From Collinsella sp. (GTDB lineage: Bacteria > Actinomycetota > Coriobacteriia > Coriobacteriales > Coriobacteriaceae), in assembly GCA_019414265.1 (NCBI GenBank), contig DXMJ01000003.1:1-64000 (forward strand): a DNA stretch of 64,000 nucleotides, read 5' to 3'. The position numbers and the translations under genes are program-made. The notes beneath the pieces are model-generated. The model saw only the letters and a program-made list of their open reading frames with translations. It did not search any database and was not told the DNA's origin. Below are positions 49,672 to 58,877 of this stretch, piece by piece; the stretch's first letter is position 1, and every line of letters starts with the position of its first letter.

Positions 49672-50418
49672 ATGCTTGCGGAAGATAGGCTCAACGCGAT
49701 CGTGTCGATGGTGCAGCAGACCGGCTCGGTTACCGTGTCGGAGCTTGCCGAGGCCCTGGGCGTGACACCGTCCACCATTCGCCGTGACTTGCAAACGCTC
49801 GACCGCGCGCACCGTATCGCCAAGGTGCACGGAGGCGCGACGAGTCTGGAGCGCGCGCACGTGACGCGCGACCTGACGATCAGCGAGCGCAGTGATCTCC
49901 ATAACGATGACAAGGAGCGCATCTGCGCCCGCGCCGCGGCCCTGGTGGAGCCCGATAGCTTTGTGTATATCGATTCGGGCTCCACGACCCTCAAGCTCAT
50001 CGAGCATCTTCCGCATCTCGACGGCGTCACCTATGTGACCGATTCTGTGCTCCATGCCCAGCATCTCGCCTTGCGCGGTATGCGCGCCGTTGTGCTGGGT
50101 GGCGAGCTCAAGCCCGAGACCGAGGCGCTCGTCGGTCCCGATGCCTTGGCAACCCTGGACCGCTATAACTTCAACTGCGGCTTTTGGGGTTCCAATGGCA
50201 TCGCCGCCGAGCAAGGTCTCACCACGCCGGATATCGAGGAAGCCCAGGTCAAGCGTATCTCGATGCGTCATACCGCCAAACGCTTCGTAATCTCGGACGC
50301 CAGTAAATTTGGCATGGTGGCGCCCGTCAAGTTTGCGGACTTTCGCGATGCAACGATCATCACCGCGGGCGAGGCGCCCGCCAAGTACCAGTCGATGAAC
50401 AACGTCATCACGGTCTAG
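49672..50418 (+). CDS. DeoR-family transcriptional regulator
   Basis: Repressor of 248 residues. The N-terminal winged helix (about 5-57) has VTVSELAEALGVTPSTIRRDLQTLD, the DeoR signature. The C-terminal sensor domain has YIDSGSTTLKLIEHL and ISDASKFG, typical for sugar-phosphate binding. It is translationally coupled to the oxidoreductase; its ribosome site GAGGAGG is inside that gene. Confidence 0.93.
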   Translation: MLAEDRLNAIVSMVQQTGSVTVSELAEALGVTPSTIRRDLQTLDRAHRIAKVHGGATSLERAHVTRDLTISERSDLHNDDKERICARAAALVEPDSFVYIDSGSTTLKLIEHLPHLDGVTYVTDSVLHAQHLALRGMRAVVLGGELKPETEALVGPDALATLDRYNFNCGFWGSNGIAAEQGLTTPDIEEAQVKRISMRHTAKRFVISDASKFGMVAPVKFADFRDATIITAGEAPAKYQSMNNVITV

Positions 50419-50464
50419 CGAGTGGGGGCAGGCTAAGGCCAATGCCATTTAGTTTTCTCAGTAG

Positions 50465-50504
50465 AAAAGCGGCAACGTCCATCCCGGGCGTTGCCGCTTT
50501 TGTT
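50465..50504 (+). terminator. Terminator of the oxidoreductase/DeoR operon
   Basis: AAAAGCGGCAACG pairs with CGTTGCCGCTTTT. Confidence 0.85.
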
Positions 50505-50521
50505 GTCTACCGGTTTGTCTA

Positions 50522-50729
50522 AATCTGTAACAACTGGACCGTTAAAAGTGGGCTAGATGTTACAGATTGAGATACTTCCGAACCGCGTCGTCCCTATGTC
50601 TCAATCTGTAACATCTGTGACCGATTTTGCCGAATTACTGTTACAGATTGAGATTTTCCCTTAAGGGGGATTCGAAAGTCTTGATCTGTAACAGGTAGAC
50701 CAGAAAATGGGCTCCAGATGTTACAGATC
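50522..50729. repeat. Three 47-base inverted-repeat units
   Basis: Units 50522-50568, 50603-50649 and 50683-50729 each begin (A/G)ATCTGTAAC and end GTTACAGAT(T/C), with 27 bases between. Start-to-start distances are 81 and 80 bases. Interiors share a GACC block, and units 1 and 3 share more (AAAA, then TGGGCT). The outer flank TGAGAT or CGAGAT also recurs. There is no coding potential. Confidence 0.85.
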
Positions 50730-50763
50730 GAGATGTTTGGGGACCGCGGCAGGGCCATCGCGG

Positions 50764-50804
50764 TAAAACCACCACAAAGGTGCCTGTCCCCTTTGTGGTG
50801 GTTT
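50764..50804 (-). terminator. Terminator of the pseudouridine synthase gene
   Basis: Perfect 15-bp arms AAACCACCACAAAGG and CCTTTGTGGTGGTTT, with TTTT on the minus strand. It includes the stop codon of the gene, and its loop contains a GTGCCTGTCCC word like other repeats in the window. Confidence 0.85.
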
Positions 50805-51462
50805 AGGGCTCCCAGGGGCAAGGGGCTTCGATGTGGATGTGCTCGCCGGTTACGGGATGCGTAAAGGACACGCTGTGGGCATGGAGCATGAGGCCGCAGG
50901 GGCGCGGCGTTCCGTACAGGTCGTCGCCAACCAGGGGATGGCGCTCGCTTGCCAGGTGCACGCGAATCTGATGCTTGCGGCCGGTGAGCAGCTCGACATC
51001 AATATACGAGCGCGTGGGCAGGCCGCGGCGGCTCTTAAGGCGCTTGAGTACCTTGACGCGCGTCTGAGATGGCTTGCCGCTGGCGCCAACGCGCATCTTG
51101 CGGCTATCGTGGCGGTCGCGGGCGATAGGCTTGTCGATGAGCTTCTCGTTCCAGTCGATTTTGCCCTCGGCGAGCGCCAGATAGTGCTTTTCGAATGCGT
51201 GGTCGATGACCACCTGGTCAAAGGCGGGCTGCGTCTGCTTGTCGAGCGAGAACAGCACCACGCCGGTGGTGTTGCGGTCCAGGCGATTGAGCGGCTGCAT
51301 GTCGGTCGCGGCAAAGCCGTCGCCCATCGCCAGCAGCAGGTCGCTGGCGTAGTCGGTAAGTGTGCGCTCGCCGGTGCCGTCACCGTGGACGATCATGCCG
51401 GCGGGCTTGTCGATGGCCATGAGCCAGGCGTCGCAATAGAGGACTTGAGGTTCTTCGTTCAC
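50803..51462 (-). CDS. RluA-family pseudouridine synthase
   Basis: RNA uridine isomerase of 219 residues. Catalytic Asp62 lies in NRLDRNTTGVVLFS. KHYLALAEG and TGRKHQIRVHLA are conserved, and AIDKPAGMIVHGDG is the N-terminal motif. There is no S4 domain, so it is a short RluA/TruC-like form; its RNA target is unknown. The start is GTG 51462, seven bases after AAAGG. It lies 15 bases after the U32 gene, probably in one transcript. Confidence 0.92.
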   Translation of the reverse strand: MNEEPQVLYCDAWLMAIDKPAGMIVHGDGTGERTLTDYASDLLLAMGDGFAATDMQPLNRLDRNTTGVVLFSLDKQTQPAFDQVVIDHAFEKHYLALAEGKIDWNEKLIDKPIARDRHDSRKMRVGASGKPSQTRVKVLKRLKSRRGLPTRSYIDVELLTGRKHQIRVHLASERHPLVGDDLYGTPRPCGLMLHAHSVSFTHPVTGEHIHIEAPCPWEP

Positions 51463-51477
51463 GTGTAAGCCTTTCGG

Positions 51478-53973
51478 TTAGCTAATTCCCACAAACATGC
51501 AGCCCGAGGTGGCGCCGCGCAGGCGGGCGGCCGGCTTGCGGCCGGCTTGAGCCGCCTCGACAGCGCGACGGACGCGAGCGACGGCACGGCCAATCTCATC
51601 GGCCTCGAGCAAGGTTCCGTCGACCATAAGACGGCGCACGTCGGCATCGAGCAGCTGCGGAACTTGCGGCGTGAGGTCGATGGGGTAGGCGTCGTACAAG
51701 CGTGAGCGGCCGTGGATGTCGGTACGCACCGGCATGACCTTTCCGTCGATATTCTTGAGCGAGAGCTTGCGGGCACGCAGGCGGCAGTTGGCGCAATCGT
51801 GGATGCAGCCGTTGGCAACCTGCAGAATGCAATGCTCGCTTGTCATGACGCGCGGGCGGCCAAAGACGGTGATGCCCAGAGCCGCGGGCGCGGCGGCGCC
51901 GAGCGAGACAATCTCGTCGAGCGTGATCTCGGGCGAGAGCCAAAACGCGCCGGCTCCGCGTTCGGCGAGTGCCTCCATGCAGGGCGTGTTGTGCACCGGC
52001 AGGCAAGAGCGAATCTCGGCCGTGGCGCCAACCTGGGCGGCCAGGGCAAGCTCAGAGATGTTGCCAATAGCGACCGTGGCGCCAGCAACAACCCATGGGT
52101 CAACGCGGACGTGGTCAACGGCGCAGCAGACCTCATCGAGCACGGGTACGATGCCCTGCTCAAACGTATCGGCGGGGGAGAGCTTGGCCGCATCGAGCGC
52201 GTCGGTGGTCATGTAGATGCGCGTTGCACCCTCCGCGCGAGCGGCCTCGGCGGCCTCGAGCGAGGTGACGGTAGCGCAGATCTGCGGCTCATCGCGGTAG
52301 TGCTCGGGCGCGGGGCGGGAATCATTGGTGACAGTCGCCGGTAGCTCGAGCGTGCGGGCGCGCTCCTCATACGGTGCCAGAATGGCCTCTTCCAGCGCCT
52401 TACAAGCGGCGGCGCGCACCTTGTGCACGGCGGAAAAGCCCATGCCGCAGCCCTCATCGAGCGCCACCTCAAAGCTCGCGGCCTCAAAGGGAGAGGAGCC
52501 CATGCGCCCGACGTGCTCAACCAGATCGGACGCCTCGACCGCACGGGTCTTGGCGGCCTCGACGGTGAAGCCCGTGGCGGTGGCGGTGAGCGCGGGGTCG
52601 TCACAGCAGGTGAGTGTGACAGTAAACGGCTTGCCCAGGCGCGCCACGACGGACACATCAACAGCGCGGCGGCGCAGCACATCGCGCTTGAGCGCGGCGC
52701 CGGCGGCGTCGATGGCACGCTGGCTGCGAATCACGCGGACGCGGCAGCCCTCGGGCATGCTACGGGGCACGCGACACTCGATAACATCGCCGGCAGCGGC
52801 ATCATCGGCGGCAATGGTGGTCAGGAACTGGTCAAACTCGTTATCGTGGCGAAGCTCCAGCAGGTCGCCCTTGCCCACGGGCTCAAACAGCTCAATGCGG
52901 GCGATGGCGGCGCGGCGACGGCGGTCGTCGGGCTTGAGGCCGCGCACATCGCGGTTGGCCGGGCGGCTGCCCAGCACCGTGCCCACGATCTGTCCGCGGT
53001 TGTTGGAACGCTCATAGCTCATCATCTCGTCGCCCGAGGTGCCGTCCTGATAGGCGTGCGTAAAGTCGCGGTTAAAGCAGCGCTTGAGCTGGCGCTGACG
53101 GGCGGCTTCCTCGTCCTTAGAGGTCGAAACATCGGCCAGCATATCGTCAATCTGATGACGATACACGTCGACGATGGAATACACGTAATCGGGAGCCTTC
53201 ATGCGGCCCTCGAGCTTGAGCGATGCGGCGCCGGCGTCATACAGACGGCGAACAAGCTGCGAAGTGTTGGTGTCGCGCGGGCACAGCGCGCGCTCGCGAC
53301 CGGCAGGGGAGAGCGAGCGGCCGTTCTCGTCGATCAGCTCGTAAGGCAGGCGACAGGGTTGAGCGCACATGCCGCGGTTGGCCGAGCGGCCCGCCATGGC
53401 AAAGCTCGAAAGCAGACACAGGCCAGAGTAGCAAAAGCAGATGGCGCCATGGCTAAAGACCTCAAGGTCCACATCGGGCGCGGCATCGTGAATGGCGGCA
53501 ATCTCGTCGATGGAAAGCTCGCGCGAGAGGGTCACGCGGTCGGCGCCCTGCTCGCGGCACCAAAGGGTTCCGCGGTCGTCGTGGATGTTCGCCTGGGTCG
53601 AGATATGCGTCTCGATGCCGGGCATGGTGCGCTTGACCTCAAAGAACAGGCCCCAGTCCTGGATGATGAAGGCGTCGGCGCCCAGCGTGGAGCAGCGATG
53701 GATGAGCTGCAGCGCATCGCTCATCTCGGACTGCTTGATGACGATGTTGACCGTGACGTAGACGCGCGAGCCGGCTAGATGCGCGGCGCGGCAGGCCTGC
53801 TCAAAGGCCTCGTCGGTAAAGTTGGTGGCCTTGCGGCGTGCGTTGAAGCTGCCCATGCCGCAGTAGATGGCGTCTGCCCCGGCGGCGAGTGCGGCAGCAA
53901 AGGGCTCGGGCCCTCCGGCGGGCGCCAAAAGCTCGGGTCTGCGGTTGGTGGTTCGACTGGCGGTTGCGGTCAT
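51478..53973 (-). CDS. U32-family protein (RlhA-like, with C-terminal extension)
   Basis: A protein of 831 residues. The N-terminal U32 part begins ELLAPAGGPEPFAAALAAGADAIYCG and has the signature EVFSHGAICFCYSGLCLLSS with further cysteines in NRGMCAQPCR, consistent with an iron-sulfur site. The second half carries the DUF3656-type region and another cysteine cluster (HCILQVANGCIHDCANC). E. coli RlhA of this family hydroxylates a 23S rRNA cytidine; the older peptidase name rests on weak evidence. The ATG follows AAAGGCAGGAT. A -10-like TATACT lies upstream at 54006-54011 (minus strand). Confidence 0.88.
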   Translation of the reverse strand: MTATASRTTNRRPELLAPAGGPEPFAAALAAGADAIYCGMGSFNARRKATNFTDEAFEQACRAAHLAGSRVYVTVNIVIKQSEMSDALQLIHRCSTLGADAFIIQDWGLFFEVKRTMPGIETHISTQANIHDDRGTLWCREQGADRVTLSRELSIDEIAAIHDAAPDVDLEVFSHGAICFCYSGLCLLSSFAMAGRSANRGMCAQPCRLPYELIDENGRSLSPAGRERALCPRDTNTSQLVRRLYDAGAASLKLEGRMKAPDYVYSIVDVYRHQIDDMLADVSTSKDEEAARQRQLKRCFNRDFTHAYQDGTSGDEMMSYERSNNRGQIVGTVLGSRPANRDVRGLKPDDRRRRAAIARIELFEPVGKGDLLELRHDNEFDQFLTTIAADDAAAGDVIECRVPRSMPEGCRVRVIRSQRAIDAAGAALKRDVLRRRAVDVSVVARLGKPFTVTLTCCDDPALTATATGFTVEAAKTRAVEASDLVEHVGRMGSSPFEAASFEVALDEGCGMGFSAVHKVRAAACKALEEAILAPYEERARTLELPATVTNDSRPAPEHYRDEPQICATVTSLEAAEAARAEGATRIYMTTDALDAAKLSPADTFEQGIVPVLDEVCCAVDHVRVDPWVVAGATVAIGNISELALAAQVGATAEIRSCLPVHNTPCMEALAERGAGAFWLSPEITLDEIVSLGAAAPAALGITVFGRPRVMTSEHCILQVANGCIHDCANCRLRARKLSLKNIDGKVMPVRTDIHGRSRLYDAYPIDLTPQVPQLLDADVRRLMVDGTLLEADEIGRAVARVRRAVEAAQAGRKPAARLRGATSGCMFVGIS

Positions 53974-54155
53974 ATCCTGCCTTTCAAAATGCTCAGATAC
54001 TCAAAAGTATAGTGGTGCCGTCGCGGCAGGCGATGCCCGTGCTCTAAGCGGGATAAAGTCTTCAGCAGCTTGGACTGGCTGCTCCACATGAGAACCGTTC
54101 AGCGGTCCGGGGAAACCGTTGGGCGATAAAATATTCTCGCAGCGTGATAATAATC

Positions 54156-54184
54156 TTGCATCGCGCGGAAACCTTGAGTACTAT
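54156..54184 (+). promoter_or_regulatory. ridA promoter
   Basis: TTGCAT (54156-54161) and TACTAT (54179-54184) with a 17-base spacer, about 80 bases ahead of ridA. Confidence 0.6.
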
Positions 54185-54271
54185 CCCAATCAAGCGCGGT
54201 GTTCAGACCGAACTGTGCCTCCCGGTGTGAACGCCGCGCTCCCGTTCCCTTTTACTTGTAAGGAGAAAAAC

Positions 54272-54649
54272 ATGAGCAAGACCGTCGTGTCTTCCGATAA
54301 CGCACCCGCAGCCATCGGCCCGTATTCCCCCGGTATCCAGACTGGCAACATGGTGTTCCTGTCCGGCCAGCTGGGCATCGATCCCGCGACCGGCAAGCTG
54401 CCCGAGGGTGTCGAGGCCCAGGCCAAGCAGTCCCTCGCCAACGTCGAGGCTCTGCTGACCGCTGCCGGCGCCACGTTTGCCGATGTCGTCAAGACCACGG
54501 TCTACCTGGCCGACATCGCCGACTTTGCCGCCGTGAACGAGATCTACGCCTCCAAGTTCGAGGCCCCGTTCCCCGCGCGCAGCGCTTTCCAGGTTGCCGC
54601 TCTTCCGGCTGGCGGTCTGGTCGAGATCGAGGTCGTCGCCGCTCTCTAA
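54272..54649 (+). CDS. ridA: RidA-family enamine/imine deaminase
   Basis: Hydrolyses reactive enamine intermediates made by PLP enzymes. The 125 residues hold NAPAAIGPYSPGIQTGNMVFLSGQ, TTVYLADIADFAAVNEIY and PARSAFQVAALPAGGLVEIE with the substrate-binding Arg. The ATG follows AAGGAG by six bases; the longer upstream frame lacks a site. It neighbours a purine-catabolism cluster, where RidA proteins are plausible helpers. Confidence 0.94.
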   Translation: MSKTVVSSDNAPAAIGPYSPGIQTGNMVFLSGQLGIDPATGKLPEGVEAQAKQSLANVEALLTAAGATFADVVKTTVYLADIADFAAVNEIYASKFEAPFPARSAFQVAALPAGGLVEIEVVAAL

Positions 54650-54678
54650 GGCGTTGGCCACAACTAAACATGACATGC

Positions 54679-54718
54679 AAAAAGACCCTGCAGCGCGTGC
54701 GAGCTGCAGGGTCTTTTG
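54679..54718. terminator. Shared terminator between ridA and the YheO-like regulator
   Basis: AAAAGACCCTGCAG pairs with CTGCAGGGTCTTTT. A and T runs on both sides serve both convergent genes. Confidence 0.88.
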
Positions 54719-54771
54719 TCAAGCGATGCGACAAAAATGATCCGTTTCCCTTCGTCCCCAAGGGATCACGT

Positions 54772-55428
54772 TTAGCCCTCCTTGCGAACTTTTTGCAGGT
54801 AGCGGTAGACGCTGGGCTCCGAAATGCCCAGCGCGGTGGCGGCGCAGGCCACAGCGCCCTTGAGCATGAACACCCCGTTGCCGTTGAGGTGGCGAATGAC
54901 GTCCACGCGGTCGCTCTGACCAAGCGACGCTACATCCAGCCCGCGCGCGCTCAGCAACTCGGAAATGCTGCGGTCGATGAGCTCCTGCGTGGACTCCGAA
55001 AGGCTTTCGACCTCGATAGGGGCGGGCTCCGTGCGCGTCGGCGCCGCGTCGAAGCATGCCATGAGTTGTTGCGCCATGGTGTTGATGGAGCGCACGGTCG
55101 AGAGGTCGGTGTTGACGCAGAGCATACCGACGATCTCGTTATCCTCGCGGATAAAGTACGTCGCCGACTCCAGCGTTTTGCCGCCGGCACCGCGGCCCTC
55201 GTAGCCCGTAATAAACGGCAGGCCGCGATACTTGGGGTCGTGCATGATCTTGAGCGCCAGATCGGTGGCAGGACCGCCGATCTTACGGCCGCTCACGATG
55301 CCGTTGCGAATATCGACGATGGCGTGGTCGGGATCCGAGAAATCGTGCAGCACGATTTCGCTGTTCTTACCGAGTATCTGCTCCAGGAAATCGACCATCG
55401 GCAAAAAGCGGCGTACGGTCTCGTTCAC
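54772..55428 (-). CDS. YheO/DauR-like transcriptional regulator
   Basis: A 218-residue regulator. The N-terminal PAS-like YheO domain (about 1-115) shows FLEQILGKNSEIVLHDFSDPDHAIVDI and ATYFIREDNEIVGMLCVN. A C-terminal helix-turn-helix (about 170-218) ends VACAATALGISEPSVYRYLQKVRK. The start is GTG 55428, six bases after AAAGGAG; 47 more in-frame residues upstream lack a site. It is divergent from the purine permease, so it is the best candidate to control that cluster. Confidence 0.9.
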   Translation of the reverse strand: MNETVRRFLPMVDFLEQILGKNSEIVLHDFSDPDHAIVDIRNGIVSGRKIGGPATDLALKIMHDPKYRGLPFITGYEGRGAGGKTLESATYFIREDNEIVGMLCVNTDLSTVRSINTMAQQLMACFDAAPTRTEPAPIEVESLSESTQELIDRSISELLSARGLDVASLGQSDRVDVIRHLNGNGVFMLKGAVACAATALGISEPSVYRYLQKVRKEG

Positions 55429-55664
55429 GGGCAACTCCTTTGGGTGAAATCGGAAATGTTCATAACAATTTTTTCTCATGGTAACACGCTGCTCATCATC
55501 TCGTATATCCGCAGGTACATGACGTAATGCAGACGAACGGTATGATTTTGGCGGTAAACGGTTGACCAAAAGAAAAGTTAGATGTTATTTTGACCAGACA
55601 CTTTCCTGACCTGCGGAAATGCATTATCTCAGCTGAAGAATAGTCTGATAACAAAAAATTATTA

Positions 55665-55693
55665 TTGAGAATGAGAATCATCTTTAATACGAT
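55665..55693 (+). promoter_or_regulatory. Permease promoter overlapped by a Fur-like box
   Basis: TTGAGA (55665-55670), 17 bases, TACGAT (55688-55693). GAGAATGAGAATCATC (55667-55682) resembles the E. coli Fur box GATAATGATAATCATTATC and lies between the two hexamers. The rest of the AT-rich gap 55429-55780 shows no gene. Confidence 0.4.
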
Positions 55694-55780
55694 ATGCAAC
55701 GAAGGCACAACCTCAACCCCGCACTGCGTCACAATAGAGCGTTAGATGCGAAAACAACTATTTCGAGGATTGGTGGTCAA

Positions 55781-57175
55781 ATGACCCAGGAGACGGTTAA
55801 GAACGGCACTGAAGCCCTGTTCACTCGTGAAGGCATGCCTCCCGTTAAAGAAATGATCCCGTGTGCCCTTCAGCACGTACTGGCTTCGTTTGCCGGTATC
55901 ATCACCCCGGCTGTCATCATGGCCGGCGTCTACGGCTTTAATAGCCAGCAGAGTACCGACATCATCCAGGTCGCGCTCATTCTTTCGGCGATCGATACGG
56001 CCCTTCAGGCCTTCGCTCCCTTCCGTCGCATCGGCGGCGGCCTGCCCATCGTCATGGGCGTTTCGTTCGCGTTCCTGCCGGCTCTGCAGGCCATGGGTGC
56101 CTCGGGCTTTAGCTTTGGTGCGCTGCTGGGCGGCGAGATCGTCGGCGGCGCCGTCGCGGTCCTCTTTGGTCTGGCCTACAGCAAGATCAAGTGGCTGTTC
56201 CCGCCCGTCGTGACCGGTACGGTCATCTTCTCCATCGGCGTTTCGCTGTATCCCACGGCCGTCAAGTATATGGCCGGCGGTATGGGTACGCCGCTGTGGG
56301 GCACTCCGCAGGCCTGGTGCGTCGCTCTTATCACCTTCGCCGTGGTCTTTGCGCTCGCCAACTTTGGCAAGGGCACGCTCAAGCTGGGATCCGTGTTCTT
56401 TGGCATGATCGTTGGCATGATCGTTTCGATCCCCTTTGGCATGATCGACTTCTCCAGCGTCGCCACCGCTCAGGTCTTCGCCCTTCCCAAGCTCATGCCC
56501 TACGCGCTCGAGTTTGATCCCGAAGTCTGCATTACCCTCGCTGTTGTGTTCCCCATGGTTGCCATCCAGGTAATCGGTGACGTCTCCGCCGCCTGCCTGG
56601 GCTCCATCGACCGTATGCCCACCGAGCGCGAGCTCTCCGGCGCTATCGTGTCCCAGGGCCTCACCTCTATGGTCGGCGGCCTGCTGGGCGGTCTTCCCAC
56701 CAGCGCCCTTGGCCAGAACGTGGGCATCATCTGCTCCAACAAGGTCGTCAACAAGTGGGTCTTTGTGATCATCGCGGCCGTCTTTGCCATCGCCGGTCTG
56801 TTCCCGCAGCTCTCTGCCGTCCTTTCCGCTATCCCGCAGCCCGTCATCGGCGGCGCGACCGTCGGCGTCTTTGGCACCATCACCATGAACGGCGTGCGCA
56901 TGTTCACCCGCGAGGGCCTCACGCAGCGCACTACCACCATCGTCGGCACCTCCGTCGTCTTTGGCCTGGGTATCTGGATGGCCAGCGGTTGCCTTGCCGG
57001 CGAGGGTATGCCCGCCTGGGTGTCCACCGTCATCGGCTCCAATGCCGTGACCCCCACCGCCATCATGGCCATTGTCCTTAACCTGATCCTTCCGCAGACG
57101 CCGGTCGTGGCTCAGCACATCGATGCTGCCAAGGACGCTGCCGTGGATCTGGTCTTGCCCGAGAGCAAGAAGTAA
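55781..57175 (+). CDS. NCS2-family xanthine/uracil permease
   Basis: Membrane nucleobase:cation symporter of 464 residues with about 14 hydrophobic segments. QHVLASFAGIITPAVIMAG is the family start motif and GQNVGIICSNKV the nucleobase-ascorbate transporter signature; the substrate-site Glu region is near VAIQVIGDVSAACL. Context favours purines (xanthine, urate). The ATG has GGTGG four bases upstream. First gene of the cluster with ssnA, ygfK, the ferredoxin and the molybdenum hydroxylase. Confidence 0.9.
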   Translation: MTQETVKNGTEALFTREGMPPVKEMIPCALQHVLASFAGIITPAVIMAGVYGFNSQQSTDIIQVALILSAIDTALQAFAPFRRIGGGLPIVMGVSFAFLPALQAMGASGFSFGALLGGEIVGGAVAVLFGLAYSKIKWLFPPVVTGTVIFSIGVSLYPTAVKYMAGGMGTPLWGTPQAWCVALITFAVVFALANFGKGTLKLGSVFFGMIVGMIVSIPFGMIDFSSVATAQVFALPKLMPYALEFDPEVCITLAVVFPMVAIQVIGDVSAACLGSIDRMPTERELSGAIVSQGLTSMVGGLLGGLPTSALGQNVGIICSNKVVNKWVFVIIAAVFAIAGLFPQLSAVLSAIPQPVIGGATVGVFGTITMNGVRMFTREGLTQRTTTIVGTSVVFGLGIWMASGCLAGEGMPAWVSTVIGSNAVTPTAIMAIVLNLILPQTPVVAQHIDAAKDAAVDLVLPESKK

Positions 57176-57192
57176 CCAATTCGGTGCTATTC

Positions 57193-57222
57193 GTCGGCGG
57201 GCGCATCGCCTCGTCCGCCGAC
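57193..57222 (+). other. Hairpin between the permease gene and ssnA
   Basis: GTCGGCGG and CCGCCGAC are perfect eight-base arms 17 bases after the permease stop. There is no T run. It may limit read-through or protect the upstream mRNA end. Confidence 0.5.
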
Positions 57223-57371
57223 GTCATGCGGCGCCAAGCCGCACTTCAAAGGGTTTGTCCCTTTGGTGAAGCGTTGACGGGAGAGGGCCCGTTTCCGGTG
57301 TAGGCCGGCGCTTCGCACTTCCGCCATGTCAGAGGTGTCAAACCCCGCCCCTGATGTTGAAGGGAGCATTC

Positions 57372-58727
57372 ATGCTTCTGGTCGCTAACGGTTCCGTCTT
57401 TACTCGCAACGCTCAGACCCCGTTCATTCCAAACGGTGCGGTCGCCATTGACGGAGATACGATCGTCGAAGTGGGTCCCGAGTGCGAGCTCAAGGCCAAG
57501 TACCCGGATGCCGAGTACGTCGATGCCCAGGGCAACCTCATCATGCCTGGACTCATCAATTGCCACACCCACATCTACTCGGGTCTGGCCCGCGGCCTTG
57601 CCATTAAGGGCTGCAACCCCACCAACTTCCTGGAGAATCTTGAGCAGCAGTGGTGGAAGATCGACGACAACCTGACGCTCGACGGCACCAAGGCCAGCGC
57701 CTATGCCACGATTCTTGACTCCATCCGCGATGGCGTCACCACGATCTTCGATCACCATGCGAGCTTCTTCGAAATCCCGGGAAGCCTCTTTACCATTAAG
57801 GATGCAGCTCAGGAGCTGGGCATGCGTTCGTGCCTGTGCTACGAGGTCTCCGACCGCCGCGGCCAGGAAAAATGCGACCAGGCCATTGCCGAGAACGCCG
57901 AGTTTGCCCAGTGGGCCGCCAAGGAGCGTCGCGATAACGACAACCACATGATCGCCGCCATGTTTGGCGGACATGCCACCTTTACGCTTTCGGACGAGAC
58001 CATGGATAAGATGGCCGAGGCCAACAATGGCCTGACCGGCTTCCACATCCATGTGTGTGAGGGCATGAATGACGTGTGGGACTCCCGCCTCAACCGCGGC
58101 GGCATCAGCCCCGTCGAGCGCCTGCTGCAGCACAACCTGCTGGGTCCCGACACCATGCTCGGCCACTGCATCCACGTGACGCCCGCCGAGATGGATATCG
58201 TCAAGGAGTCCGGTACCTGGCTCGTCAACAACCCCGAATCCAATATGGGCAACGCCGTGGGCTGCGCCCCCGTGCTCGAGTTCTTCCGCCGCGGTATCCC
58301 CGTGTGCATGGGCACCGACGCCTACACCCACGATATACTCGAGAGCCTTAAGGTCTTCCTGATCATTCAGCGCCACAACGCCGCCATGCCCAACGTGGGC
58401 TGGTGCGAGGCCATGACCATGCTGTTCGAGAACAACGCCAAGATGGCGAGCAAGTACTTCGATCGCAAGCTCGGCGTGCTCGAGGCCGGCGCTGCCGCCG
58501 ATGTCATCGTCATGGACTACAAGCCCTTTACGCCGCTGAGCGAGGAGAATATCGACGGCCACATGCTCTTTGGCATGATGGGCAAAAACTGCCGCACCAC
58601 CATCATCAACGGCCGCGTCCTGTACAAGGATCGTGAGTTCGTTGGGATTGATGAGGACAAGATCAACGCGTGGACCATGGCCGAGTCCAAGAAGCTTTGG
58701 AGCACGCTCAACGATCGCGTGTACTAA
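57372..58727 (+). CDS. ssnA: SsnA-type amidohydrolase
   Basis: Metal-dependent amidohydrolase of 451 residues. Metal ligands are visible in GLINCHTHIYSGLARG, GFHIHVCEG, LGHCIHVTP and GTDAYTHD. The family is found beside selenium/molybdenum hydroxylases and purine-breakdown genes, and is thought to deaminate or open a purine-derived ring. ATG 57372 follows AAGGGAG by five bases; an ATG six codons earlier lacks a site. Confidence 0.92.
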   Translation: MLLVANGSVFTRNAQTPFIPNGAVAIDGDTIVEVGPECELKAKYPDAEYVDAQGNLIMPGLINCHTHIYSGLARGLAIKGCNPTNFLENLEQQWWKIDDNLTLDGTKASAYATILDSIRDGVTTIFDHHASFFEIPGSLFTIKDAAQELGMRSCLCYEVSDRRGQEKCDQAIAENAEFAQWAAKERRDNDNHMIAAMFGGHATFTLSDETMDKMAEANNGLTGFHIHVCEGMNDVWDSRLNRGGISPVERLLQHNLLGPDTMLGHCIHVTPAEMDIVKESGTWLVNNPESNMGNAVGCAPVLEFFRRGIPVCMGTDAYTHDILESLKVFLIIQRHNAAMPNVGWCEAMTMLFENNAKMASKYFDRKLGVLEAGAAADVIVMDYKPFTPLSEENIDGHMLFGMMGKNCRTTIINGRVLYKDREFVGIDEDKINAWTMAESKKLWSTLNDRVY

Positions 58728-58743
58728 TTCCAATTGGAGATTC

Positions 58744-58779
58744 GCGCGCGTCGGATGTTTCGCCGCATCCGACGCGCGC
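58744..58779 (+). other. Strong hairpin between ssnA and ygfK
   Basis: GCGCGCGTCGGATG and CATCCGACGCGCGC are perfect 14-base arms around an eight-base loop. No T run follows. It lies in a 150-base gap inside the operon. Confidence 0.6.
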
Positions 58780-58877
58780 ATAGGCGGCCTCCGCGGGGTC
58801 GCCGGCGCTGTGCTAGCGCTACACCGTATTTGCGCCCGCCGCGCGGTCTCGCCGGGCGTTACAGAGAGGAGCTCACT

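Noticed and set aside
48550..50448. Long minus-strand frame opposite the oxidoreductase and DeoR genes
   Set aside because: The plus-strand genes have clear family motifs and ribosome sites; the antisense product shows none.
50522..50729. Possible CRISPR-like array
   Set aside because: Repeats are inverted-repeat units with similar centres, only three copies, no direct 25-40 base repeat with unique spacers and no cas genes.
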